Positions 1 through 6,677 of a stretch of DNA of 26,973 bases are shown one piece after another. The DNA is taken from positions 1-26,973 of the forward strand of contig JAPSIT010000021.1 in assembly GCA_031178585.1 (NCBI GenBank), given 5' to 3'. The notes under the pieces were generated by a model. The model ran no database searches, was not told where the DNA came from, and was given only the letters and a program-made list of their open reading frames with translations. The translations under genes and the position numbers were made by a program. The number at the start of each line of letters is the position of its first letter. The first letter of the stretch is position 1. Source of the stretch: Arthrobacter sp. GTDB lineage: Bacteria; Actinomycetota; Actinomycetes; Actinomycetales; Micrococcaceae.

Positions 1-230
1 GTAGGACGCAAAGCGGCTTTCGCGTCCGGCCCGTTCAATCTGCGCCTTCGGCTCCGGCTCCCACCACACGTGGAAGGTGTCGACGGCGACGCCCACCGCC
101 GTCGGATCGTACGGCGATGCCAGGCCAAGGGCCTGCCCGAGGGTGGAGATCAGGGCACGGTCCGCCGCGTACATAGGGTGCAGCGGTTCGAGCACCAGCC
201 GGACGCCGTGCCGCCCGAACCCCCGGCCCG
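1..230 (-). pseudogene. sugar phosphate isomerase/epimerase fragment (TIM barrel), 5' end lost
   Basis: Reading the minus strand in the frame whose codons occupy positions 1-3, 4-6 and so on gives an open frame with HGVRLVLEPLHPMYAADR, then VGVAVDTFHVWWEPE, then a run towards position 1. These are hallmark blocks of the xylose isomerase-like sugar phosphate isomerase/epimerase family (LEPLHPMY and the DTFHxWW metal/substrate region). The gene continues beyond position 1, so its 3' end is not visible. On the 5' side the similarity stops near position 215-230 and the frame meets a stop at 247-249, with no start codon and no N-terminal half. The break falls where the plus-strand LacI-type sequence begins, so the two genes share a junction. 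I infer a deletion that removed both 5' ends and the divergent promoter region. Family assignment is confident; the exact breakpoint is approximate. Confidence 0.72.
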
Positions 231-1230
231 GACATCGCTGAGCGGGTCAGAAAGGCCGCTGAATCGCTCGGCTACATCCCGAACGCCCAGGCCCAGTGGC
301 GAAATCGAGCTCGGGCCTGATCGGGCTGATCGTCCACGATATTGCTGACCCCTACTTTTCAGCCATCGCCCGGGGAGTCCAGGCGGCTGCTCGGGAGCAG
401 CACAAGATGCTCCTGCTGGCTACCACCGGCGGGACCCCGGAAGAAGAGCGCGCCGCCGTCTCGGCCTTCGGGGCGCGCCGGACCGACTCGATCGTCATCG
501 CAGGTTCCCGCACCATCCGGCTCCAGGACCAGGACGGCAATACGGGGCTTGCCGCCGAGCTTGACCGGTATTGCCGCAACGGCGGCCGCGTGGGCATCGT
601 GGGACACCCCATCGTCGGTGCTTCAGAGCCCGAGGGATACCATGTGGTCCGCGTACCGAACGAGGACCTCGCCGCGGACCTGGCGCATGACCTTGCCCGG
701 TCCCACACGGGCGACTTGTGATCATCGGCGGCCCGGAGGGGCTGCTCACGTCCGATGACCGGGTGCGGGGTTTCCAGCGCGGTCTGGAGGAATCCGGGCT
801 GCCGCAGGCGGAAGTCCTCCGCGCGGGGTTCAACCGCTCCGGCGGCTACGAGGCAGGACTCGAGCTTGCCGGGCGCATCTCGTCCGGCCGTGCTGCAGGT
901 TCCGGAGGCCGGCGGCTCTGCATCTTCGCCGTCAATGACGTTATGGCGATCGGTGCCGCAGCAGCACTCCGTTCAAACGGCCTGCGGATTCCCAGGGATG
1001 CTTCCATCGCGGGATTTGACGATATCGAAACCCTGCGCGACTTCCGGCCTGCCCTGTCCACCGTGTGGCTTCCGCTGGAGGAGATGGGGCGGCTGGCGGT
1101 GCCGTCTCTGGCTGCCGGTACGGGCAGTGCGGGCGAGAACCGGCAGTCAGACGGCGGCAGTTCAGTTCCGGTAACGGGTAAGGTCATGCTTCGCCGCAGC
1201 ACTGAGGCCGTGACGGAGGCTGCAGCGTAG
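228..1230 (+). pseudogene. LacI-family transcriptional regulator, truncated and frameshifted
   Basis: Three consecutive frames together give a LacI-type regulator. Positions 228-295 encode PDIAERVRKAAESLGYIPN, the end of the DNA-binding domain and hinge helix. Positions 296-715 encode AKSSSGLIGLIVHDIADPYF and the first sugar-binding lobe. Positions 718-1230 encode IIGGPEGLLTSDDRVRGF and the second lobe, with FAVNDVMAIG and IAGFDDIE. Frame changes are needed near 295 and near 716, where the upstream frame ends in a TGA. The first about 30 residues (helix-turn-helix) are absent, because the sequence joins an inverted isomerase fragment at about 228. Without the helix-turn-helix and with two frameshifts it cannot make a working repressor. 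The open frames starting at 296 (GTG) and 718 (GTG) should not be called as separate genes. Sequencing error could explain the frameshifts but not the missing 5' end. Confidence 0.85.
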
Positions 1231-1376
1231 CGCCGGAAACGCGTGGTGCAGGTAGCCAGGGCCCCCGGACACGGGGCGGAAGATCAGGGCAATGTGAGAT
1301 TCACGGGCCCTGCGGCAGTCATGGCCACCGTGCTCGCTGTGGGCAAGCAGCGCGTGGCCAGCGGGGCCGCCTGGCG

Positions 1377-1388
1377 TATGTTGGCTGC
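1377..1388 (+). promoter_or_regulatory. leaderless promoter of the alkD-like gene
   Basis: A TATGTT hexamer (1377-1382) is followed by six bases and then the ATG at 1389. No Shine-Dalgarno sequence precedes the ATG. This TANNNT-N6-start geometry places transcription start at or next to the start codon. No convincing -35 element is visible. Confidence 0.55.
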
Positions 1389-2102
1389 ATGGCGAATGAC
1401 GAGGTCCTGGCCGCGATCCGCGCGTCCCTCCGTTCTTTGCGGGATCCTGTCCGGGCCGCAGCGGCGCAGGCTTACCTGAAGTCGTCCATGCCTTCCCTGG
1501 GCGTGCGCGTGCCTGACGTGCGCAGGATCGCCAGGACCGCTGCGACGAATCATCCTTTTGGTTCCGCCGTCGAACTGCGGGCCACGGTGCTCGACCTCTG
1601 GCGCGGGGCCGAGTTCCGTGAAGAACGCTATGGGGCCATCGACCTCACCGGGCTGCGGATGGCGGCCGGAGATCTAAGGATGCTGCCGCTCTATGAGGAG
1701 ATCATCCGCACCGGTGCGTCCTGGGACCTGGTGGACGGGGTCGCCCACCGCATCTGCGCCTTGCTTCAGGAGCACCGGCAGGAGCTTACGCCCATCCTGC
1801 TCACCTGGAGCAGCCATGAGGACTTTTGGTTCAGGCGGGCATCCATCACTGCCCAATTGGCGGCGAAGTCCAGCACCGACACAACACTGCTCGCGCGGGT
1901 CATCGAAGCGAATATGGGCGACAAGGAGTTTTTCATAAGGAAGGCCATTGGATGGTCCCTGCGCGAATACGCCAAGACGGATCCGCACTGGGTCAGGGAT
2001 TTCGTCGAGCACCACGACCGGTCCCTCAGCCCGCTGTCCCGCAGGGAAGCCCTGAAGAACCTCCAGTCAGATGACGGGACGGGTGGTGATCGGCTGGTCT
2101 GA
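1389..2102 (+). CDS. DNA alkylation repair protein, AlkD-type glycosylase
   Basis: The 237-residue product is an all-helical HEAT-like repeat protein of the AlkD family, which removes bulky or positively charged alkylated bases (3-methyladenine, 7-methylguanine) from DNA. The key residues known from Bacillus cereus AlkD appear in the right places: Trp112 and Asp116 in SWDLVDG, the arginine pair at 149-150 in FWFRRASI, and Trp189 in FIRKAIGWSLREYAK. Length is normal for the family. The ATG at 1389 is preceded by a -10-like hexamer at leaderless spacing and no ribosome binding site. The last about 12 codons overlap, tail to tail, the end of the mptB-like gene on the other strand. No alkylation-response partner such as ada is adjacent, so it seems to stand alone. 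Confidence 0.9.
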   Translation: MANDEVLAAIRASLRSLRDPVRAAAAQAYLKSSMPSLGVRVPDVRRIARTAATNHPFGSAVELRATVLDLWRGAEFREERYGAIDLTGLRMAAGDLRMLPLYEEIIRTGASWDLVDGVAHRICALLQEHRQELTPILLTWSSHEDFWFRRASITAQLAAKSSTDTTLLARVIEANMGDKEFFIRKAIGWSLREYAKTDPHWVRDFVEHHDRSLSPLSRREALKNLQSDDGTGGDRLV

Positions 2103-3623
2103 CTTGCTGAACAGCATCTTGGTCCTGGGATCCAGAAAGATCAGGTACAGAGCGAACAGCAGGGCAATGATGGCGGCCGCGTTCCTTGCCAGTGCAAGGG
2201 CGAGCCCGAGGTCCTCGGACTGGAGGTAGGGGAAGACCTCCAGTTGGTCTGAAATGGCGTACACCATGAAGAAGGACACGATGAAGTAGAGCGCCTTGAC
2301 CTGCCAGTCGTCCCGGATGCCGGTCACGGCAAACAGCGGGATCAGCCACACGACGTACCAGGACTGGATCATCGGTGCGAGCACCACGACGGCGGCAAAG
2401 GCCAACGTCAGCCGGCGCATGATCCGGTCGTGGTCACCCTTGAAGATCTGCCACGCCACGATCCCGACGGCGAGCACCTTGCCGGCGTCATAAACCCACT
2501 TGGCCAGGCCCCAGCCGTCCAGGCTGAAGGCATTGGCAATGGAGGCAACTACGAGCCCGAGCAGACCCACCGGGGCGTACCAGATCCAGACGCTGCCGGG
2601 AGCCGAGAGCCCGTTGATCCAACCGAAGCCAAAGCCGTTCACCAGGCTCATCGCGTACAGCAGGGCAAAGCTGAGTACGGCGGTCATGCCCCAGAAAACG
2701 AACTTGCGCGTCCAACCTGCGTCCTTGCCGGCCCAGAGCAGACCGATAAACGGCAGGAACACCACGGTGATGGGCTTGACGGAGATGGACAGGGTGACGA
2801 GCACAATTCCCAGGAGCACGCGGCGCGTGGCGCTGTAGTAGAGCCCGGCGAGGGCGAGGCCGATCATGAGTGCGTCGTTGTGGACACTCGCGATGAAGTT
2901 CGTCAGGAAGAGCGGGTTGGCGGCCGTGAGCCACAGCGCCCGGTGCGGGTTGACACCGTGAAGCTCCGCGAGCTTGGGGACGTAGATGATGCAGAGGACC
3001 ACGCCCGCCAGGGCGGCCAGCCGAAAGAGCATGATACTCGCCTCGGGGTGGACGTTCGTGGACCAGACAACCAGCTGTTCGATCCACAGAAAGAGCTGCC
3101 CGTACGGCACGGGCGCCTCGGTCCACATCTTGTCCGCGCCGAGCTGGAAGTAGTTGGAGAGCGCCGAGATGCCGTTCTCGTAAGGGTTGAATCCCTCCAC
3201 CATCAGACGCCCCTGCCCGATGTAGGCATAGACGTCGCGGCTGAAGAGCGGAACCGTGAACATCATGGGCAGGCCCCAGGCAGCTACTGCCTGGAGGGTG
3301 GCCTTGCGGGCAGCCGGGCCCCAGACACGGACGCGCTGCCCGAGCCGCAGCCACGCCCGCACCAGCAGCATGCCGCCGACGGCGATAAGCACGATGGAAA
3401 GGGCAACCCCAACGGCCTCGGTGCGCATCCAGATGAATAGCGGCAGCCGCCGCAGCTCGGATGCCGGGGCTAGCCAGCCAACGCCGAGGGAACCGATCAC
3501 AAGGAAAAGCGAACCAACGAATCCGGAAAGGAGGGGCGACCAGGGACGGTCCACTTCCGCCAGGTCCGGGTCCGTGGAAGTGCCGGCGGCCCTCTCCTCC
3601 GTCTCGGGCACAGGCGCCGTCAT
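2067..3623 (-). CDS. MptB-like polyprenol-phosphomannose alpha-1,6-mannosyltransferase (GT-C)
   Basis: The 518-residue product is a polytopic membrane glycosyltransferase with more than ten hydrophobic segments. The first extracytoplasmic loop carries SRDVYAYIGQGRLMVEGFNPY, the Asp-containing signature of GT-C enzymes that use polyprenyl-phosphate sugars. The long second half, with SVKPITVVFLPF and MIQSWYVVWLIP, resembles actinobacterial MptB, which extends the alpha-1,6-mannan core of lipomannan. The role is inferred: a cell-envelope mannosyltransferase acting outside the membrane. I start at the ATG at 3621-3623, giving MTAPVPETEERA and a hydrophilic N-terminus; the open frame extends 40 residues further up, but that part looks non-coding. 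The ribosome binding site is weak. The gene converges on and overlaps the alkD-like gene by 36 bases and is divergent from orn. Confidence 0.85.
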   Translation of the reverse strand: MTAPVPETEERAAGTSTDPDLAEVDRPWSPLLSGFVGSLFLVIGSLGVGWLAPASELRRLPLFIWMRTEAVGVALSIVLIAVGGMLLVRAWLRLGQRVRVWGPAARKATLQAVAAWGLPMMFTVPLFSRDVYAYIGQGRLMVEGFNPYENGISALSNYFQLGADKMWTEAPVPYGQLFLWIEQLVVWSTNVHPEASIMLFRLAALAGVVLCIIYVPKLAELHGVNPHRALWLTAANPLFLTNFIASVHNDALMIGLALAGLYYSATRRVLLGIVLVTLSISVKPITVVFLPFIGLLWAGKDAGWTRKFVFWGMTAVLSFALLYAMSLVNGFGFGWINGLSAPGSVWIWYAPVGLLGLVVASIANAFSLDGWGLAKWVYDAGKVLAVGIVAWQIFKGDHDRIMRRLTLAFAAVVVLAPMIQSWYVVWLIPLFAVTGIRDDWQVKALYFIVSFFMVYAISDQLEVFPYLQSEDLGLALALARNAAAIIALLFALYLIFLDPRTKMLFSKSDQPITTRPVI

Positions 3624-3769
3624 CTCAGGATTGTCCAATCTCTCTTGTGGGCGTGCAGCCTCTGTCTGCTGCCGGATATGACCGGCCAGAATGGAGTGCG
3701 GCGGCCGCCCAACGCGGCGCCACGTACCCGGAAATCTTAGCACCGGGCCGCTCCCGGACCGTGAAACGG

Positions 3770-3781
3770 TAGGCTGAGCGG
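3770..3781 (+). promoter_or_regulatory. leaderless promoter of orn
   Basis: The hexamer TAGGCT (3770-3775) is followed by six bases and the GTG start at 3782. No purine-rich ribosome binding site is present, so orn is probably transcribed from its start codon. Confidence 0.55.
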
Positions 3782-4477
3782 GTGCCTATATCTAACGAAC
3801 GCATCGTCTGGATCGACTGTGAAATGACCGGTCTCGACACCGTCAATGACGCCCTGATCGAAGTCGCCGCCCTGGTGACGGATTCCGAATTGAACATCCT
3901 CGGGGACGGGGTGGACGTTGTCATCAAGCCCGACGACGCCGCCCTGGCCCAGATGAATGACTTCGTCCGGGACATGCACACGCGCTCCGGTCTCCTGAAA
4001 GAGCTTCCGGCCGGCAAAACGCTTGCCGAGGCCGAGGAAGCAGTCATGGCTTACATCCGGAAGTGGGTTCCGGATGTGCGCAAGGCGCCGCTGGCCGGAA
4101 ACTCGGTTGGAACGGACCGGGTCTTCCTGGCCCGGGACATGCCCGCCGTCGTGGAGCACCTGCACTACAGGGTCATCGACGTAAGCACCATCAAGGAACT
4201 GGCCCGGCGCTGGTTCGCCCGCGCCTACTTCCAGGCCCCGGCCAAACTGGGCGGGCACCGCGCATTGGGCGACATCAAAGACTCCATCGATGAGCTCCGC
4301 TACTACCGGGAGGCGGTCTTTGTTCCCGCTCCGGGTCCTGACAGTGCCACCGCCCAGGAGATTTCCCGGCGGGTCGCCGACCAGCCCGCGGTCATTGACA
4401 AGCTGACTCAGGGCGTCGCAGGAAAGCACGGGGCTTCCGGCGAAGCGCTTCCGGCTGAATCCGGACCCGCTTCTTAG
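3782..4477 (+). CDS. orn: oligoribonuclease
   Basis: The 231-residue product is a DEDDh 3'-5' exoribonuclease that degrades two- to five-base RNA leftovers (including pGpG) to mononucleotides in the cytoplasm. The active-site set is complete: Asp12 and Glu14 in VWIDCEMTG, Asp112 in NSVGTDRVFLARDMP, and His159 and Asp164 in GGHRALGDIKDSI. The catalytic domain ends near residue 180. About 50 further residues, rich in Ala, Gly and Pro, form a low-complexity tail longer than in E. coli Orn (181 residues). GTG at 3782 is chosen because the protein motif begins directly after it and a -10 hexamer sits six bases upstream. Downstream lies tRNA-His. Confidence 0.95.
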   Translation: MPISNERIVWIDCEMTGLDTVNDALIEVAALVTDSELNILGDGVDVVIKPDDAALAQMNDFVRDMHTRSGLLKELPAGKTLAEAEEAVMAYIRKWVPDVRKAPLAGNSVGTDRVFLARDMPAVVEHLHYRVIDVSTIKELARRWFARAYFQAPAKLGGHRALGDIKDSIDELRYYREAVFVPAPGPDSATAQEISRRVADQPAVIDKLTQGVAGKHGASGEALPAESGPAS

Positions 4478-4625
4478 GGTGTCTGAAACGTAATCTGCGC
4501 CACGTTTGCAGGAATTTTTGCCAAAACGGTCAAAAGTGGCAAAAGCACCCCCAAACAGCAGGTAAACTATTTGACGTTGCCTTTCCAGCCGGGCGGTGAA
4601 AACCGCAGGGGCTGTCAGGCACATG
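4478..4625. other. intergenic region before tRNA-His with candidate promoter
   Basis: Between orn and tRNA-His there is no gene. TAAACT at 4563-4568 is a plausible -10 hexamer about 57 bases before the tRNA. An 8-base inverted repeat, TTTTGCCA at 4516-4523 and TGGCAAAA at 4537-4544, lies upstream of it. The repeat is AT-rich and not followed by a T-tract on plus, so a terminator reading is not supported. Its role is unknown. Confidence 0.3.
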
Positions 4626-4698
4626 GTGGGCGTAGCTCAGTTGGCAGAGCGCCTGGTTGTGGTCCAGGAGGTCGCGGGTTCAACCCCCGTCGCTCACC
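4626..4698 (+). tRNA. tRNA-His (anticodon GTG)
   Basis: A full cloverleaf can be drawn. The acceptor arm pairs GTGGGCG (4626-4632) with CGCTCAC (4691-4697). The D-arm holds GCTC/GAGC, and the anticodon stem CCTGG/CCAGG encloses TTGTGGT with anticodon GTG at 4659-4661. The T-arm contains the GGTTCAACC core. The base before the acceptor stem is G (4625) and the discriminator is C (4698), as needed for the extra G-1:C73 pair that identifies tRNA-His. CCA is not encoded. A strong terminator follows. Confidence 0.97.
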
Positions 4699-4733
4699 CT
4701 CACGAAGGATGGCACTTGATGCCGTCCCATCAC

Positions 4734-4770
4734 AAAGGCTGCACCGGACATCCGGTGCAGCCTTTGTTTG
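4734..4770 (+). terminator. Rho-independent terminator after tRNA-His
   Basis: AAAGGCTGCACCGG (4734-4747) pairs perfectly with CCGGTGCAGCCTTT (4752-4765) across a 4-base loop, followed by a T-rich run. It separates tRNA-His from def. Confidence 0.9.
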
Positions 4771-4823
4771 TTTCCACACCGCGCCGGTCCGCGTCCGGCG
4801 AAGTACCAAAGGAACCCCGCGCC

Positions 4824-5396
4824 ATGACTGTTCTGCCGATCACCATCTGGGGTGAGCCAGTTCTGCACCGCCGGGCTGCCGAAGTCGAAGTCTTCGACGA
4901 CGAGCTCCGCCAGCTGATCGCCGACATGTTCGAAACCAACGACAAGGCGAACGGCGTCGGCCTGGCAGCGCCTCAAATTGGCGTGGGCAAGCGGATCTTC
5001 GTCTACAAATACGACAATGAGGACGGCGCCCCGCCAAGCGGCGTGCTGGTCAACCCCGTCCTCACCCTGTCCAAGGTTTCCGGCGCCCTGCCGGATCCGG
5101 ACGAGGAAGTTGAGGGCTGCCTCTCCTTCCCCGGCGGCCAGTACCCCCTGAAGCGGGCCGAATGGGCGCGTGTCAAGGGGTACGACGGGTACGGGCAACC
5201 GGTGGAGTTCGAGTCCACCGGATGGTTTGCGCGGGTAATGCAGCACGAATACGACCACCTCGACGGGAAACTGTATGTGAACCGTCTCATTGACCGCTAT
5301 GCACGCAAGGCCATGAAGCAGGCCAAGAAAAGCGGCTGGGGTGTTCCCGGTCTGAGCTGGATGCCGGGCGTAGATCCGGACCCTTTCGGGCACTGA
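4824..5396 (+). CDS. def: peptide deformylase
   Basis: The 190-residue product removes the formyl group from the N-terminal methionine of new proteins. All three metal-site motifs are present: GVGLAAPQIG (44-53), EGCLSFPG with metal ligand Cys99, and QHEYDHL with HEXXH at 141-145. The start is ATG 4824, with AAAGGAA as ribosome binding site about 10 bases upstream. An open frame extends up through the tRNA-His gene, but that part is not coding. The C-terminal tail after the HEXXH helix is rich in Lys and Arg, as in many actinobacterial Def proteins. No fmt gene is adjacent, unlike the common def-fmt pair, so the gene stands alone between the tRNA terminator and a convergent nuclease-like gene. 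Confidence 0.95.
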   Translation: MTVLPITIWGEPVLHRRAAEVEVFDDELRQLIADMFETNDKANGVGLAAPQIGVGKRIFVYKYDNEDGAPPSGVLVNPVLTLSKVSGALPDPDEEVEGCLSFPGGQYPLKRAEWARVKGYDGYGQPVEFESTGWFARVMQHEYDHLDGKLYVNRLIDRYARKAMKQAKKSGWGVPGLSWMPGVDPDPFGH

Positions 5397-5448
5397 TGCC
5401 CGGCCTGGCTCGCGGGGCTCTGAGAAGCTGCACTGGCGGTGTATTGCC

Positions 5449-6246
5449 CTACCGGGCGGTGATGGTCTGCTGGTCCGGGCACGAGTCAAGGACACGGTCC
5501 ATGGCATCCTTTTCAGCCTGCGTCACCCAGAGCCTGTATGCGGCTTTGACTGAGATCTGCCGGGCGACGTAGTGGCAGCGGAGCGTTTTGTTGCCGGGCA
5601 GCCAGCTGGCCGCGTCCGAAGCGCTCTTTTCCTGGTTTGCCGGCCCGTCGGCGGCGATGAGGTTGAGCGGATCGTTGGCCAGGCTTTGGCGTTCCTGAAG
5701 GGTGAGCTGCCGTGCGCCCTTCTGCCACGCGTCCCCCAGCGCGACCACGTGGTCAACCTGGACCGCCTTGCTGGAGTCGGCGCCGCGCGTGAACGTGAGG
5801 CGCGCGCCGGTGTAGGGTTCGTGGAATGTCCCCGACGCCACTTTGCACCGTGAGCCTTTGGAGAAAACGACATCCTTGAGATCACGGCGCAGAATGTCAT
5901 TGCGGGTGTCACACCCGTTGCGGTCAGCGTCAAACCAGGCCTGGCCGAAGGCTGACCTGTCGTAGTCGCTTTTGGGCGCCCGCCCCTTGACGGGCAGGGA
6001 CTCCAGCACCGCGGCGGCACTCCCGGAGGGCACCGGCCTGGGCGGCACCACAGGTTTCATCCAGTCGGGGTTGAAGACGGGCACCGCGTTGGGACCCGAT
6101 GTCTGCGGTTCGACGGCGAGGAACTGGCCGGCCGTGAAGAACCAGGTGATCCCGGTAACAAGAAAGACGCCGGCAATGGCCAGCAGGGCCCAGGCCTGGC
6201 GCGAGCGTCTGCGCGCCCGCCTGTAGGCGCTCCAGCTGACGGTCAT
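5449..6246 (-). CDS. HNH endonuclease-like protein (DUF1524/GmrSD C-terminal type), membrane-anchored
   Basis: The 265-residue product has a basic N-terminus (about 1-16), one hydrophobic segment (about 17-38) that is a signal anchor or uncleaved signal, a Pro-rich linker, and then an HNH-like domain. Characteristic elements are QVDHVVALGDAWQKGARQLT with the DH of the first metal strand, NDPLNLIAADGPANQEKSA, and ASWLPGN, all typical of the DUF1524 family. Cysteines in NGCDTRND, GSRCKV, LRCHYVA and DSCPD could form disulfides outside the cell. Related proteins are annotated as secreted nucleases, but a substrate cannot be read from the sequence. Translation starts at ATG 6244-6246 with a poor ribosome binding site. 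TAGTCT at 6288-6293 on the minus strand is a candidate -10. I see no partner suggesting a restriction system. Confidence 0.82.
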   Translation of the reverse strand: MTVSWSAYRRARRRSRQAWALLAIAGVFLVTGITWFFTAGQFLAVEPQTSGPNAVPVFNPDWMKPVVPPRPVPSGSAAAVLESLPVKGRAPKSDYDRSAFGQAWFDADRNGCDTRNDILRRDLKDVVFSKGSRCKVASGTFHEPYTGARLTFTRGADSSKAVQVDHVVALGDAWQKGARQLTLQERQSLANDPLNLIAADGPANQEKSASDAASWLPGNKTLRCHYVARQISVKAAYRLWVTQAEKDAMDRVLDSCPDQQTITAR

Positions 6247-6362
6247 CCGGGTCTGCTCTCAGGGACATGGCGTGGGCGCACCCTCACAGACTAGGCCAGG
6301 CCTCCGACGTCCGGGACGATACCCACAATGTTGAGGACAGGTGCCCGTGCAGGAGCAGTGCG

Positions 6363-6572
6363 CTATTGCTCCCTCATGACGCGCCGCAGATCTTCATTGG
6401 CCAGTTCGAGAAGGCGCTCCAGCTGGGAGACCCGTTCTTGACCGATCTCGCCGGCGGCATGTGCTGTTTTTGCCTCGTCGAGCAGGCGCTGCGCCTCTTT
6501 TTGGTTGGCCCGCGCCACGTCGAGGGCGTGTTCCAGTGTTGTCTCGTGCTGGAGTGTCCGGTCGTGTTCCAT
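6363..6572 (-). CDS. small coiled-coil hypothetical protein
   Basis: A 69-residue ORF rich in Glu, Gln, Ala, Leu and Arg, with heptad-like spacing through RLLDEAKTAHAAGEIG and SQLERLLELANEDLRRVM. It predicts two helices or one coiled coil, with no cysteines, signal peptide or membrane segment. Composition looks like a real soluble actinobacterial protein rather than a shadow frame, and no longer gene overlaps it. The ATG at 6570-6572 lacks a clear ribosome binding site, which lowers confidence. I do not recognise a family and assign no function. Confidence 0.5.
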   Translation of the reverse strand: MEHDRTLQHETTLEHALDVARANQKEAQRLLDEAKTAHAAGEIGQERVSQLERLLELANEDLRRVMREQ

Positions 6573-6591
6573 GGGACAAGTTTGGCCCCCT

Positions 6592-6623
6592 TTCCCGGCT
6601 GATTCCAGAGAACCAGCCGGGAA
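6592..6623. terminator. possible terminator downstream of gap
   Basis: TTCCCGGCTG and CAGCCGGGAA form a perfect 10-bp stem with a 12-base loop. A second hairpin (ACCGGCG and CGCCGGT, 6660-6677) abuts the gap stop codon. Neither has a good U-tract on the minus strand, so the terminator role is tentative. Confidence 0.4.
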
Positions 6624-6677
6624 TTTAGGGAGCCATGTTTCCGCTGCCCACGTGGTGGACCGGCGGAAGCGCCGGTG

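Noticed and set aside
296..1230. Two separate regulator genes (296-721 and 718-1230)
   Set aside because: They are lobes of a single LacI protein split by a frameshift, with neither carrying a DNA-binding domain.
2430..3440. 336-residue open frame opposite mptB
   Set aside because: Antisense shadow rich in Glu, His and Arg; the minus-strand frame is a clear membrane protein.
4516..4544. Inverted repeat after orn as a terminator
   Set aside because: Only 8 bp, AT-rich and without a T-tract after the stem on plus.
4596..4823. 76-residue N-terminal extension of peptide deformylase
   Set aside because: It would be encoded by tRNA-His and its terminator; ATG 4824 has a ribosome binding site and the conserved start.
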